DNA of 40,075 nucleotides from Candidatus Lactobacillus pullistercoris (GCA_018883635.1 JAHLFT010000043.1:1-40075), one strand, 5' to 3'; positions 26,099 through 35,600 are shown, counted from the first letter of the stretch. Made by a program: numbers and translations. The notes: generated by a model not told the origin, from the sequence alone.

Positions 26099-28585
26099 AT
26101 GGATAACGATAATCAAACACAAGATCGTAGAATCCGTAATGTTGATTTAACTAATACGATGCGTAGTTCTTTCTTGGACTATGCAATGTCCGTTATTGTT
26201 GCACGTGCTTTGCCTGATGTTCGTGATGGTTTAAAGCCAGTACAGCGTCGTATTCTTTACGGAATGAGCGAATTAGGCGTTACACCTGATAAACCATATA
26301 AGAAAAGTGCCAGAATTGTTGGTGAAGTTATGGGTAAATTCCACCCACATGGTGACTCATCAATTTATCTAGCTATGGCTCACATGGCCCAAGACTTTTC
26401 ATATCGTTACATGTTAGTGGATGGTCACGGTAACTTTGGTTCTGTCGATGGGGATGAACCAGCCGCAATGCGTTATACCGAGGCCAGAATGAGTAAAATC
26501 GCAGTTGAAATGTTGCGCGACATCAATAAAAATACGATTGATTGGCAACGTAACTACGATGATACAGAAAATGAACCGGTTGTTTTACCTGCTAGAATTC
26601 CTAACTTATTAGTTAACGGTGCAAACGGTATTGCTGTTGGGATGACTACTAATATTCCACCTCATAATTTAAGAGAAGTTATTAGTGGCCTTCACTTGCT
26701 CATGAAAAATCCAGATGTTACAACTAAGGATTTAATGAAAGTTATTCCTGGACCTGATTTTCCTACAGGTGGTATTATCATGGGCCGTGGTGGAATTTAC
26801 CGCGCTTATGAAAGCGGAAAAGGTAATATTGTTGTTCGGGCTAAGACTAATATCGAAACTGAAAAAAGTGGTCGTGAACGCATTATTGTAACTGAAATTC
26901 CGTATATGGTTAACAAGGCTGAATTAGTCAAAAAAATCGCTGATTTAGCACGTGAAAAGACAATTGATGGAATTACTGGTGTTCGTGATGAATCTGACCA
27001 GACAGGTATGAGAATTACCATTGATATTCGTCGTGATTCTAGTGCCAGTGTTGTTTTGAATAATTTATTTAAAGAAACACAAATGCAAGCAAACTTCGGG
27101 ATGAATATGGTTGCAATCGTTGATGGTGCACCACACTTCTTAACCTTGAAGCAAATGCTTGAATACTACTTGAACCACCAAGAAGATGTTGTTACCCGTA
27201 GAACCAAGTTTGAATTAGCGAAAGCTGAAGCCAGAGCACATATTCTTGAGGGTTTGAGAATTGCGCTTGATCACATCGATGAAATTGTAAAAATCATTCG
27301 TTCAAGTCAATCAAGTGATATTGCTAAAGCTGCTTTAATTAGTCGTTTTGGTTTAGATGATAAACAATCTCAAGCCATTTTAGACATGCGTTTGGTACGT
27401 TTGACAGGTTTGGAACGCGACAAGGTTGAAGCAGAATATCAAGATTTATTAGTTAAAATTGCTGATTACAAAGATATTCTTGCTAAGCCTGAAAGAATTG
27501 ACAAGATCATTTATGATGAATTACTTGATATTCAAAAGCGCTTTGGTGATGATCGTCGGACCGAAATTGGTGCTAGTGAAGTTATCTCAATTGAAGACGA
27601 AGATTTAATTGAAAAACAAAATGTTCTTTTGACTTTGACTCACAGAGGCTACATTAAGAGAATGCCAATTACAGAATTTAAGACACAAAACCGTGGTGGT
27701 AAAGGTGTTAAAGGTATGGGCGTTCAGGATGATGACTTTACTGAAAATCTAATTTATTCAAGTACACACGATATGCTTTTATTCTTTACTAACCTTGGTA
27801 AAGTATATTCAAAGAAAGCATATGAGATTCCTGAATATGGTAGAACAGCCAAGGGTTTACCAATCGTAAATCTTCTTCAACTCGATAAGGGTGAAAAGAT
27901 TCAAACTGTAATTAATATTCCGGAAGGCGCAGATGATAATTACCTCTTCTTCATTACCAAGATGGGAACAGTTAAGCGCACGCGTGTCAGTGAATTTGAG
28001 AATATTAGAAATAGTGGTTTGATCGCTTTGACCCTTAAAGACGGGGATGAATTAAACAACGTTTTGACTACCGATGGTAAACAAAATATTTTGATCGGAA
28101 CCCACTTAGGCTATGCTGTTACCTTTAATGAAAATGACGTTCGTCCAATGGGTAGAACAGCTGCCGGTGTTCGCGGAATTAACTTGCGTGATCACGATTA
28201 TGTTGTCGGTTCACAAGTAATTAAGCCAACCGATGAAGTAATGGTTATTTCCGAAAAAGGTTACGGTAAACGTACCTCAGCTAGTGAATATCCAGTTAAG
28301 GGCCGTGGCGGCAAAGGTATTAAGACTACTAATGTTACTGAAAAGAATGGTCCACTTGCCGGTGTAACTGTTGTTGATGGCTCTAAAGACATTATGGTCA
28401 TTACCACTGACGGTATTATGATTCGCTTCAAGATTTCTGATGTATCTCAAACTGGTAGAAATACTCTTGGTGTAAGATTGATCAAGGTAGACGGTGATAG
28501 CAAGGTATCAAGTCTTGCAATCGTTCCTACAGAGGAAGATCAAGAAGTTACTGATGATCAAGCTGACCAAAATGAAGACGAATAA
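26099..28585 (+). CDS. gyrA: DNA gyrase subunit A
   Basis: The 828-residue breakage-reunion subunit has catalytic Tyr126 in [10 protein letters not shown]. The winged-helix region and tower are followed by a C-terminal six-bladed DNA-wrapping domain that includes the GyrA box [10 protein letters not shown]. The acidic tail ([17 protein letters not shown]) is typical. The quinolone-determining region reads [15 protein letters not shown] (84-98): Ser87 is conserved (E. coli Ser83), but Leu91 replaces the acid found at E. coli Asp87. AGGAG lies before the ATG, 10 bases after gyrB. No clear terminator follows; a separate promoter serves rpsF. Confidence 0.98.
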   Translation: MDNDNQTQDRRIRNVDLTNTMRSSFLDYAMSVIVARALPDVRDGLKPVQRRILYGMSELGVTPDKPYKKSARIVGEVMGKFHPHGDSSIYLAMAHMAQDFSYRYMLVDGHGNFGSVDGDEPAAMRYTEARMSKIAVEMLRDINKNTIDWQRNYDDTENEPVVLPARIPNLLVNGANGIAVGMTTNIPPHNLREVISGLHLLMKNPDVTTKDLMKVIPGPDFPTGGIIMGRGGIYRAYESGKGNIVVRAKTNIETEKSGRERIIVTEIPYMVNKAELVKKIADLAREKTIDGITGVRDESDQTGMRITIDIRRDSSASVVLNNLFKETQMQANFGMNMVAIVDGAPHFLTLKQMLEYYLNHQEDVVTRRTKFELAKAEARAHILEGLRIALDHIDEIVKIIRSSQSSDIAKAALISRFGLDDKQSQAILDMRLVRLTGLERDKVEAEYQDLLVKIADYKDILAKPERIDKIIYDELLDIQKRFGDDRRTEIGASEVISIEDEDLIEKQNVLLTLTHRGYIKRMPITEFKTQNRGGKGVKGMGVQDDDFTENLIYSSTHDMLLFFTNLGKVYSKKAYEIPEYGRTAKGLPIVNLLQLDKGEKIQTVINIPEGADDNYLFFITKMGTVKRTRVSEFENIRNSGLIALTLKDGDELNNVLTTDGKQNILIGTHLGYAVTFNENDVRPMGRTAAGVRGINLRDHDYVVGSQVIKPTDEVMVISEKGYGKRTSASEYPVKGRGGKGIKTTNVTEKNGPLAGVTVVDGSKDIMVITTDGIMIRFKISDVSQTGRNTLGVRLIKVDGDSKVSSLAIVPTEEDQEVTDDQADQNEDE

Positions 28586-28678
28586 GTAAAATAATTTTAA
28601 TAAATAAGAAATTATCGGATATTTTTGCGTATTTAATATTAGGAAGGATATTTTCTTCTTAGGATCACGTGAAATTAT

Positions 28679-28707
28679 TTGGTAATTTTTTTGTTTTATG
28701 CTAAAAT
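28679..28707 (+). promoter_or_regulatory. Promoter of the rpsF operon
   Basis: TTGGTA (28679-28684) and TAAAAT (28702-28707), with a TG extension at 28699-28700, have a 17-base spacer. Transcription should start near 28714. Confidence 0.65.
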
Positions 28708-28717
28708 TGGACATTGC

Positions 28718-28761
28718 GAGTAATATTTTTCCATTACTCCTTGTTCTTTATTTTAGAGAAC
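28718..28761 (+). promoter_or_regulatory. Structured leader of the rpsF operon
   Basis: Two helices can form in the predicted leader: 28718-28724 with 28733-28739 (7 bp), and 28743-28747 with 28757-28761 (5 bp). They lie between the promoter and AAAGGAGGTG. Ribosomal S6-S18 operons are often controlled by an RNA leader, but the CCG motif known for S6:S18 binding was not found, so this is only a candidate. Confidence 0.35.
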
Positions 28762-28791
28762 CATTTAGTCCAAAAGGAGGTGCAATAGTTT

Positions 28792-29088
28792 ATGGCAACT
28801 ACTAAGTACGAAATCACTTACATCATCAAACCTGATGTAGATGAAGAATCAAAGAAGGCTCTTATCGAAAACTACGATAAAGTAATCGCAGATAAGGGTG
28901 GTACTATGGTTGAATCCAAAGACTGGGGCAAGCGTCATTTTGCATATGAAATCGATAAGTATCGTGAAGGTACTTACCACATTATGACTTTCACTGCAGA
29001 TAACGCTGACGCAGTTAACGAATTTAGCCGTTTGTCTAAGATTGACAGCGCTGTATTGCGTTCAATGACTGTTAAGTTAGACAAGTAA
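28792..29088 (+). CDS. rpsF: 30S ribosomal protein S6
   Basis: The 98-residue protein of the 30S platform binds 16S rRNA together with S18. It shows the S6 pattern: [24 protein letters not shown] at the N-terminus, then [11 protein letters not shown] and [14 protein letters not shown], and the ferredoxin-like fold is complete. AAAGGAGGTG lies 9 bases before the ATG. It is the first gene of the rpsF-ssb-rpsR operon, an arrangement found in most Firmicutes, which ties the synthesis of S6 and S18 to single-strand binding protein. Confidence 0.98.
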   Translation: MATTKYEITYIIKPDVDEESKKALIENYDKVIADKGGTMVESKDWGKRHFAYEIDKYREGTYHIMTFTADNADAVNEFSRLSKIDSAVLRSMTVKLDK

Positions 29089-29135
29089 TTTATTATCGAA
29101 AAGATATCGTGATTTAGGAAAAGGAGGACCTAAGT

Positions 29136-29654
29136 ATGATTAATAGAGTTGTACTTGTTGGCCGATTAACACGTGATCCTGAATTGCGTACTACTGGGAG
29201 TGGAATCTCGGTTGCTACGTTTACTCTTGCTGTTGACCGTCAATTTACAAATGCGCAAGGTGAGAGAGGCGCAGACTTCATTAGCTGTGTAATTTGGAGA
29301 AAAGCTGCAGAAAACTTCTGTAATTTCACTTCCAAAGGTTCATTAGTTGGTATTGATGGCCGAATTCAAACCAGAAGTTACGATAATAAAGACGGGCAAA
29401 GAGTTTATGTTACTGAAGTTGTTGTAGATAACTTCTCATTGCTTGAATCACGTAAGGATCGTGAAGCCCGCGGTCAAAATGGTGGTTTTACACCTAACAA
29501 TGGAAATGCTAGCGCACAAAACACTAACAATTTCCAACCTAATAATGGTGCAGCACCTGCTAATAACAATAGTACGCAAAATAACGATACTCCAGATCCA
29601 TTCGCTGGTTCAGGAGACACTATTGATATTTCAGATGATGATTTACCATTCTAA
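29136..29654 (+). CDS. ssb: Single-stranded DNA-binding protein
   Basis: The 172-residue protein coats single-stranded DNA at replication forks and recruits partner enzymes. An N-terminal OB fold (about 1-105) starts [18 protein letters not shown] flexible Asn/Gln-rich linker (about 115-155) follows, and the acidic tip DDDLPF at the C-terminus is the docking site for partners. GGAGG lies 8 bases before the ATG. It is the essential chromosomal copy in the ribosomal operon, between rpsF and rpsR, and may also be induced on DNA damage as in B. subtilis, though no LexA box was seen. Confidence 0.98.
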   Translation: MINRVVLVGRLTRDPELRTTGSGISVATFTLAVDRQFTNAQGERGADFISCVIWRKAAENFCNFTSKGSLVGIDGRIQTRSYDNKDGQRVYVTEVVVDNFSLLESRKDREARGQNGGFTPNNGNASAQNTNNFQPNNGAAPANNNSTQNNDTPDPFAGSGDTIDISDDDLPF

Positions 29655-29686
29655 AAATAGATTTTTAAAAGAAAGGACCTAGGGAT

Positions 29687-29923
29687 ATGGCTCAACAAAG
29701 AAGAGGCGGCCGTCGTCGTCGCAAGGTTGACTACATTGCAGCTAACCACATCGACTACGTTGACTACAAGGACGTTGATCTGTTGAAACGTTTTATCTCA
29801 GAAAGAGGTAAGATTTTACCACGTCGTGTCACTGGCACTAGCGCAAAGAACCAACGTAAAGTCGCAAATGCAATTAAGAGAGCTCGTATTATGGGCTTGT
29901 TACCATTTGTTGCAGAAGACTAA
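29687..29923 (+). CDS. rpsR: 30S ribosomal protein S18
   Basis: The 78-residue basic protein pairs with S6 on the 30S platform. The N-terminus is Arg-rich ([13 protein letters not shown]), and the core contains [28 protein letters not shown], the S18 signature, followed by [21 protein letters not shown]. No zinc cysteines are present, so it is the C-minus form. GAAAGGA lies before the ATG, 32 bases after ssb. It closes the operon, with a strong terminator about 20 bases behind it. Confidence 0.98.
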   Translation: MAQQRRGGRRRRKVDYIAANHIDYVDYKDVDLLKRFISERGKILPRRVTGTSAKNQRKVANAIKRARIMGLLPFVAED

Positions 29924-29942
29924 TCTGGTTAACAAATAATCA

Positions 29943-29980
29943 AAAAAGAGAGAGCAGAATTTTCCGCTCTCTCTTTTTGT
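29943..29980 (+). terminator. Terminator of the rpsF-ssb-rpsR operon
   Basis: A perfect 13-bp stem (29943-29955 with 29966-29978) ends in a T-run. Confidence 0.95.
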
Positions 29981-30043
29981 TATGCTATAAATTTTTATGA
30001 TAAGGATATCCTGATTAGTTTTTTATCCTCTTGCCTAATAAGG

Positions 30044-30049
30044 TATAAT
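30044..30049 (+). promoter_or_regulatory. -10 element of the gdpP-rplI-dnaB unit
   Basis: TATAAT lies 40 bases before the gdpP ATG. The hexamer 17 bases upstream (TTTTAT) is a weak -35. Confidence 0.5.
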
Positions 30050-30089
30050 TGATAGTGAAATACTATACCTATTTTAGGAAGGATCTTTC

Positions 30090-32111
30090 ATGAAAGATTT
30101 TTTACGTAAGCTTGAATTGCCCGCATTTATTCGTGATTCGCGGTTAACTGCTTCCGTAATCATTATTCTAATATTATCGCTACTTGGCGGAATACTTGGA
30201 ATGATTATGAATCCACTTTTTGGATTAGCCTTAGTTTTAACATTTATTTTAACAGTAGCTTTCGTTATTTACGGGACCTATGTTTTAGCTGGTAATGCTA
30301 ATAATTTTGCAATGAATTTGTCTTACCGGATTAAGCGTAGCGAACAAGAAGCTATGATTAAAATGCCTCTTGGAATTCTGCTTTATGATAATGAACACCA
30401 AATCCAATGGGTAAATCCTTATTTGCAATTATATTTAAAGGATGAAGATTTAATTGGACATACGATTAAATCAGTTGATGCAAATTTAGATAAATTATTA
30501 AACGAAGCGATTGAAGCCAAAACTGCCGAGAATAGAATGGTGCAGTGGGATGGACACCAATTTGAAATGGTTGTTCAAGATGAATTAGGAGTAATTTATT
30601 TATTAGACATTACTAAATATGCAAAAATTGAAGATAAATATGAAAATGAACGTCTGGCAATTGGACAGATTTTCATTGATAATTATGACGAGTTGAGCGA
30701 AGTTATGCATGATCAAGAATTGACCAGTATGAGTTCATATGTTCAAAATACTTTGAGTAATTATGCGAAAAAATTTAATGCATATTTGAAACGAATTGAT
30801 GAAGATCACTTTTTGATACTGCTTCACATGCAAGATTTAACTAAGATGGAAGACGACAAGTTTTCTGTTTTGGATAAAATTAGACAAGAAACTAACCGTA
30901 ATAACACGCCACTAACCCTTTCTATTGGGATTGCGGCAGGTAGTGACTCTTTGATTGAAATTGCTGATCAGGCTCAATCTAACTTAGATTTAGCTTTAGG
31001 ACGTGGAGGAGATCAAGTTGTTTTACGGCAACCTGGTAAAGATGCTCACTTCTATGGTGGTAAATCTAATCCGATGGAAAAGCGTACTCGTGTGCGTGCA
31101 CGGATGGTTTCTCAAGCAATCAGCGAATTGTTTAAAGATGCTGATCAAGTCTTTGTGGTTGGACACCAGCGTCCAGACATGGATTCGGTCGGAAGTGGTA
31201 TCGGAGTTGTAAAGCTTGCACGTCTGCAAGGTGTCAAAGCTAATTTTGTTCTTGATACTAAGAAAACAAACTATGATGTTGGCCGATTAGTTGCTAGAAT
31301 GAAAGAGGAAAAATCAGATGATGACATCTTTATTTCTCCAAAGGATGCTCTAGATGAGGTAACAAATAAATCTATTTTAGTAATGGTGGATCATTCTAAA
31401 TATTCAATTACTTATTCACCAGAATTATATGATCGTTTGAAAAATAGAATTATTGTTATCGATCACCACCGTCGAGGTGAAGAATTCCCAGAAAACCCAA
31501 TGCTAACATATGTTGAACCATATGCTTCTTCAGCTTGTGAGTTGGTAACTGAAATGATTGAATACCAACAACCAACGGGTGGCAAACGTGTCTTAACTGA
31601 TTTAGAAGCTACGGCAATGCTTGCCGGAATCGTCGTTGATTCAAAAGAATTTTCACTTAGAACAGGTACGCGGACTTTTGATGCCGCAAGTTACTTACGT
31701 TCAATCGGTGCGGATTCATCAATTGTCAGTTCTTTACTTAAAGAAGACATCGACAGTTTCCTTGAGCGTACACACCTAGTTGCTACCTTGAAGATGGTCA
31801 GACCGCATATGGCTGTCATCTGTGGACCTGATGATCAGATCATTGATCCAATTATTACCGCTCAGGCTGCTGATACCGCACTTGATTTAGAAAATGTAGG
31901 AGCAAGTTTTGCTATTACACGTCGCAGTCAGGATACAATCGGTATTTCAGCTCGATCAATGGGCAAAATCAATGTTCAAATCATTATGGAGAAATTGGGT
32001 GGCGGTGGTCATTTATCTAATGCTGCTACGCAAATTAAGGGTGTAACGATTGAAGAAGCAAAACAAAAATTGCTTGATGCAATCGATGAATATGAAAAAG
32101 AAAATGAATAA
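30090..32111 (+). CDS. gdpP: Cyclic-di-AMP phosphodiesterase GdpP
   Basis: The 673-residue membrane enzyme breaks down the second messenger c-di-AMP and so affects wall, osmotic and potassium control. Two membrane helices (about 20-68) lead to a degenerate PAS domain (about 85-175), a degenerate GGDEF domain (about 185-315) and a DHH/DHHA1 phosphodiesterase. Metal ligands are in GHQRPDMDS (358-366), VDHS (Asp434) and DHH (458-460), and the DHHA1 part has GGGGHLSNAA. AGGAAGGA lies before the ATG. It precedes rplI and dnaB, as in B. subtilis and most lactobacilli, and ends 11 bases before rplI. Confidence 0.96.
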   Translation: MKDFLRKLELPAFIRDSRLTASVIIILILSLLGGILGMIMNPLFGLALVLTFILTVAFVIYGTYVLAGNANNFAMNLSYRIKRSEQEAMIKMPLGILLYDNEHQIQWVNPYLQLYLKDEDLIGHTIKSVDANLDKLLNEAIEAKTAENRMVQWDGHQFEMVVQDELGVIYLLDITKYAKIEDKYENERLAIGQIFIDNYDELSEVMHDQELTSMSSYVQNTLSNYAKKFNAYLKRIDEDHFLILLHMQDLTKMEDDKFSVLDKIRQETNRNNTPLTLSIGIAAGSDSLIEIADQAQSNLDLALGRGGDQVVLRQPGKDAHFYGGKSNPMEKRTRVRARMVSQAISELFKDADQVFVVGHQRPDMDSVGSGIGVVKLARLQGVKANFVLDTKKTNYDVGRLVARMKEEKSDDDIFISPKDALDEVTNKSILVMVDHSKYSITYSPELYDRLKNRIIVIDHHRRGEEFPENPMLTYVEPYASSACELVTEMIEYQQPTGGKRVLTDLEATAMLAGIVVDSKEFSLRTGTRTFDAASYLRSIGADSSIVSSLLKEDIDSFLERTHLVATLKMVRPHMAVICGPDDQIIDPIITAQAADTALDLENVGASFAITRRSQDTIGISARSMGKINVQIIMEKLGGGGHLSNAATQIKGVTIEEAKQKLLDAIDEYEKENE

Positions 32112-32122
32112 AGGAGATTAAC

Positions 32123-32578
32123 ATGAAAGTTATTTTTACTCAAGATGTTAGAGGTCGCGGTAAGCGCGGAGATGTAAAAAATGTGCCAGATGGTTATGCT
32201 CAAAACTATCTTTTTAAACGCGGTCTAGCAAAGCCAGCTAACAAAGGTAATATGAATACCTTGAAGCGAGTAGAAGCTAATGAAAAGGCTGCTTATGAGG
32301 CTGAAAAGGCAGCTGCTGAGAAGATTAAGGCTGTACTTGATAAAGATGAAACAATCGTTAACTTTAAGTCAAAGGCTGGAGCAGATTCACGTTTATTCGG
32401 TTCTATCTCAGGCAAGAAGATTGTCGAAGGTTTAGAAAAACAATATGGTGTGAAGGTTGATAAACGCAAATTAAACCTTCCTGAGCCAATTAAGTCTTTG
32501 GGCTACACAAATGTACCAGTTAAGTTGTTTAAGGGCGTAGAAGGCACGATTCGCGTTCATATTACTGAACAAGATTAG
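32123..32578 (+). CDS. rplI: 50S ribosomal protein L9
   Basis: The 151-residue protein has the N-terminal L9 domain (MKVIFTQDVRGRGKRGDVKNVPDGYAQNYL pattern, broken here only by normal variation), a long connecting helix rich in Ala, Glu and Lys (about 45-80), and a C-terminal domain that contacts 23S rRNA. GGAG lies before the ATG. It shares a transcript with gdpP upstream and dnaB downstream. The length is normal and nothing looks damaged. Confidence 0.97.
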   Translation: MKVIFTQDVRGRGKRGDVKNVPDGYAQNYLFKRGLAKPANKGNMNTLKRVEANEKAAYEAEKAAAEKIKAVLDKDETIVNFKSKAGADSRLFGSISGKKIVEGLEKQYGVKVDKRKLNLPEPIKSLGYTNVPVKLFKGVEGTIRVHITEQD

Positions 32579-32613
32579 TCTTCAATCTTTTTTTGCAAAA
32601 GTGGTCGAATTTA

Positions 32614-34002
32614 ATGGATAATATCGTTTCTCAACAAATTCCACATGATAGTGAAGCCGAAAAAGCTGTTTTAGGTGCGATTTTTATTGATCCGGAAGCA
32701 ATAGCGGATGCTAGTGCTGTTGTGAGTCCTGATGATTTTTATGAACGAGCAAACCGGTTAATCTTTCAGGCAATGCTTGAATTATCCGATCGCGGGGATG
32801 CTATTGATCCTTTAACTTTACAAGATGAGTTAACCAAGAATAATCAATTAGATGATATTGGCGGGATTTCTTACGTTTCGCAACTAGCATTGTCAACGCC
32901 AACTGCAGAGCACGTTACTTATTATGCTAAAATTGTTCATCGAAAATCACTTTTAAGACGTTTAATTTCTGCCAGTCAAAAGATTATCACTAATGCGATT
33001 GATGGCTCTGATGATGTTACTGACATTCTTGATGATGCTGAAAGTGAGATCATGAATGTTTCATCTGAGAACAATACTGGTGGCTTTAGAATAATTAAGG
33101 ATATCGTTAATTCAACAGTTGAAGATATCAATAATATTCCTGATGATGGAAATATGGTCACAGGGCTTCCTACTGGCTTTCAAGAGCTAGACAAGATGAC
33201 GACTGGTTTTCATGATGATGAATTGATTATTATTGCTGCTCGTCCCGGTGTTGGTAAAACCTCGTTTGCTTTAAATGTTGCACAATTTGTAGGGCTTCAC
33301 ACCGATAAAACTGTTGCAATGTTTTCTCTAGAAATGAGCGGCGAGCAATTAGTGCAGAGAATGCTTGCTTCTGAAGGTTTGATTAACTCACAGCACCTTA
33401 GAACAGGACAGCTTGATGAGCAAGAATGGAAAAAATTGATTGTTGCATCAGGCTCACTTGCTAATACCAGTATTTATATTGATGACACTCCTGGTATTAA
33501 GATGAGTGAGATTCGGGCCAAGTCTAGACGTTTAGCTAAAGAAAAAGGAAATTTAGGCTTAATTGTAATTGATTATTTGCAGTTAATTGAAGGTCCACGT
33601 AGCGAATCCAGGCAGCAAGAAGTTTCTGCAATTTCGCGTCAGTTAAAGAAATTAGCTAAAGAACTTCACGTACCAGTTATTGCCTTGTCGCAGTTATCAC
33701 GTTCTGTTGAACAAAGACAAGACAAGCGTCCGGTATTGTCAGATATCCGTGAATCTGGTTCTATTGAACAGGATGCCGATATTGTTTCTTTTCTTTATCG
33801 TGATGATTATTATCGTGATGAAGATGAAGACGGGGATGATAGTGAAAATGGCGAAGTTGGTGCAGAAGCCGATAACGGTGAAGTAGAAGTAATTATTGAG
33901 AAAAACCGTTCAGGTAGTAGAGGGACAGTTAAGCTAATGTTCTCTAAGCCGTATAACCGGTTTTCTAATCTTGATTATGCTCATGATGCACCTAATAATT
34001 AA
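32614..34002 (+). CDS. dnaB: Replicative DNA helicase DnaB
   Basis: The 462-residue hexameric helicase unwinds DNA at the fork (called DnaC in B. subtilis). The N-terminal DnaB domain starts near PHDSEAEKAVLGAIF, and the RecA-like domain has Walker A ARPGVGKTS and IDYLQLIEG (Walker B). The C-terminal core EVIIEKNRSGSRGTVKL matches the family. An acidic insert of about 25 residues (EDEDGDDSENGEVGAEADNG) lies before it; such inserts vary between species. The start is put at ATG 32614, since the protein then begins like its relatives; an in-frame TTG at 32593 would add seven residues. AAGTGG is a weak ribosome binding site, so coupling to rplI is likely. Confidence 0.96.
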   Translation: MDNIVSQQIPHDSEAEKAVLGAIFIDPEAIADASAVVSPDDFYERANRLIFQAMLELSDRGDAIDPLTLQDELTKNNQLDDIGGISYVSQLALSTPTAEHVTYYAKIVHRKSLLRRLISASQKIITNAIDGSDDVTDILDDAESEIMNVSSENNTGGFRIIKDIVNSTVEDINNIPDDGNMVTGLPTGFQELDKMTTGFHDDELIIIAARPGVGKTSFALNVAQFVGLHTDKTVAMFSLEMSGEQLVQRMLASEGLINSQHLRTGQLDEQEWKKLIVASGSLANTSIYIDDTPGIKMSEIRAKSRRLAKEKGNLGLIVIDYLQLIEGPRSESRQQEVSAISRQLKKLAKELHVPVIALSQLSRSVEQRQDKRPVLSDIRESGSIEQDADIVSFLYRDDYYRDEDEDGDDSENGEVGAEADNGEVEVIIEKNRSGSRGTVKLMFSKPYNRFSNLDYAHDAPNN

Positions 34003-34036
34003 AACGTAACAATAATTTATAAAAGGGATGATTAAA

Positions 34037-34915
34037 ATGGCAAAAAATAAACGCGTAGGAAGTATTGAAGCTGGCGGTACTAAGTTTATCGTCGCTGTCC
34101 AAGATATTGATTCTGGTGAAATTGTTGCAAAAGATCGGATTTCTACTGAAGATCCCAAAAAGACTTTGCAAGATAGCGCCGATTTCTTTAAAAAGAATCC
34201 AATTGATGCACTAGGAATTGGTACTTTTGGTCCGATTGATATTAATCCAAATTCACGCACTTTTGGTTATATTTTGGATACGCCTAAACCAGGCTGGTCA
34301 GGCACAGATTTTAAAGACTTCTTTGAAAGAGAATTGAATATTCCTGTTGTGATTACTACTGATGTTAATGCATCATGCTATGGTGAATATATTGCCCGTG
34401 GTAAAGATGATACTAAGTCATACTTCTATGTAACTATTGGTACTGGTGTAGGTGCTGGAATTGTTCAAGAAGGTAAGTTTTTAGGCTTAAATAATCACCC
34501 AGAAATGGGCCACATGCTTATTAAGCGCTATCCAGGAGATGATTATGAAGGTCATTGTCCTTTCCACGGCAGTAATTGTGTTGAGGGCATGGCAGCAGGT
34601 CCAACTCTTGAAGGCAGAACAGGTGTCCCTGGTGAAAAGTTATCACGTGACAACAAAGTCTTTACTTATGTTTCATATTATGTTGCTCAACTTTTATTCA
34701 ACGTTTATATGGCAAGTAGACCAGATGTGATGATTGTTGGTGGTTCTGTTTTGAACGAAGATGATTTGGTTAAAGTTCGTAAATACTTCGATGAATTTAA
34801 CAATAACTATGTCGCAACACCAGATTTAGATAAATTAATTGTTACACCAGCAGTTGCGGAAAACGGTTCTGCAACTTTAGGTGACTTTGAATTAGCTAAA
34901 TCAGCATTAAACTAA
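34037..34915 (+). CDS. scrK: ROK-family fructokinase
   Basis: The 292-residue sugar kinase has the N-terminal phosphate loop SIEAGGTKF, the substrate segment FGPIDINPNSRTFGYILDTPKPGW and the ROK zinc motif: His in HPEMGH, then HCPFHGSNC with three more ligands, as in B. subtilis-type fructokinases. It phosphorylates free fructose with ATP to fructose 6-phosphate; some members also take mannose or glucose. The ATG at 34037 is preferred because AAGGG lies about 9 bases upstream; an in-frame ATG at 34028 overlaps that site. The gene stands between dnaB and a strong terminator, with no sucrose transport gene nearby, so the supplier of free fructose is unknown. Confidence 0.9.
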   Translation: MAKNKRVGSIEAGGTKFIVAVQDIDSGEIVAKDRISTEDPKKTLQDSADFFKKNPIDALGIGTFGPIDINPNSRTFGYILDTPKPGWSGTDFKDFFERELNIPVVITTDVNASCYGEYIARGKDDTKSYFYVTIGTGVGAGIVQEGKFLGLNNHPEMGHMLIKRYPGDDYEGHCPFHGSNCVEGMAAGPTLEGRTGVPGEKLSRDNKVFTYVSYYVAQLLFNVYMASRPDVMIVGGSVLNEDDLVKVRKYFDEFNNNYVATPDLDKLIVTPAVAENGSATLGDFELAKSALN

Positions 34916-34924
34916 AAAAACAAG

Positions 34925-34972
34925 AAAAAGGCTCGCTTTTTAAAGAAATTATTAAGGCGAGCCTTTTTTATT
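34925..34972 (+). terminator. Terminator after the fructokinase gene
   Basis: A perfect 12-bp stem (34925-34936 with 34957-34968) is followed by Ts. Confidence 0.92.
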
Positions 34973-34980
34973 AGCTTAGA

Positions 34981-35010
34981 AGTGACATAACGTCACTAAG
35001 CGTGTAAGAT
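34981..35010 (+). promoter_or_regulatory. Promoter of csbD-glsB with an operator-like palindrome
   Basis: GTGACA (34982-34987) and TAAGAT (35005-35010) have a 17-base spacer. AGTGAC-ATAAC-GTCACT (34981-34997), an inverted repeat with 6-base arms, covers the -35. The palindrome is suited to a dimeric regulator, which is not identified here. Confidence 0.5.
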
Positions 35011-35046
35011 AAGTATATCAAATAAATTAATAAGGAGGCGGAACCG

Positions 35047-35205
35047 ATGGTAAAGGATAAAAACGGCTTAAAGGATAAGCTTGCCGGAAAATTTAAAGAA
35101 GTCGAAGGCAAACTTACCGGTGATAAAGCTCGCGAAGCACAAGGCAAAGCGCAGCAAGCCAAAGGTAAAGTAAAAGGTAAAATTAATGAAGCAAAGAAAA
35201 ATTAG
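35047..35205 (+). CDS. CsbD-family stress protein
   Basis: The 52-residue, hydrophilic protein is rich in Lys, Ala and Gly (MVKDKNGLKDKLAGKFKEVE at the start, then GKLTGDKAREAQGKAQQAKG). It fits the CsbD family, in which B. subtilis CsbD is a general-stress protein of unknown molecular role. It has no membrane segment or cysteine and is probably flexible. AAGGAGG lies 9 bases before the ATG. The gene is cotranscribed with the glsB-like gene that follows by 29 bases, so both are probably made under the same stress condition. Confidence 0.88.
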   Translation: MVKDKNGLKDKLAGKFKEVEGKLTGDKAREAQGKAQQAKGKVKGKINEAKKN

Positions 35206-35234
35206 AAAAAAGAAAGACGAAGAGGTGACTTGAC

Positions 35235-35495
35235 ATGTTACATTGGCTTTGGGTATTAATCGTTGGTGGTGTAATTGGATTGATTGCCGGTGCATTAACT
35301 GGCCGTGGACAATCAATGGGCTGGATTGCTAATATTTTAGCAGGTTTAATTGGCTCATCCATTGGTCAAGCACTATTAGGTTCATGGGGACCACAAGTGG
35401 CAGGAATGGCAATTGTGCCGTCAATCTTAGGTGCTATTATTTTAGTATTAATCGTTTCATTTGTATTGGGAATGACCAACAGAAGAACTGATTAA
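35235..35495 (+). CDS. GlsB/YeaQ/YmgE-family stress membrane protein
   Basis: The 86-residue, very hydrophobic protein has three membrane segments: about 4-22, 29-49 and 57-79. Gly-rich helices and the GALTGRGQSMGW loop are typical of the family formerly called transglycosylase-associated proteins. No enzymatic activity is known; members are tied to general stress, and in Enterococcus GlsB accompanies Gls24. AGAGGTGA lies before the ATG. It is second in a two-gene unit after csbD, and the terminator at 35548-35579 probably serves it. Confidence 0.9.
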   Translation: MLHWLWVLIVGGVIGLIAGALTGRGQSMGWIANILAGLIGSSIGQALLGSWGPQVAGMAIVPSILGAIILVLIVSFVLGMTNRRTD

Positions 35496-35547
35496 TAATC
35501 CTAATTAACAAAATAAATTAACAATTTTATCAAAAATGAATTCGTTA

Positions 35548-35580
35548 AAAAGCCTGGAAACTCAAACTTCCAGGCTTTTA
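35548..35580. terminator. Bidirectional terminator between glsB and the DUF2974 gene
   Basis: A 12-bp perfect stem (35548-35559 with 35568-35579) has A and T runs on its two sides. It ends the glsB unit from the left and the minus-strand hydrolase gene from the right. Confidence 0.88.
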
Positions 35581-35600
35581 CTTATGAAATTATTCTTTTG

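Noticed and set aside
28661-28676. CACGTGAAA near rpsF as a third parS site
   Set aside because: Only about 11 of 16 positions agree with parS, and the left half is missing.
35068-35316. 82-codon minus-strand frame over csbD and glsB
   Set aside because: The plus strand holds two small genes with good ribosome binding sites and family matches; this one has neither.
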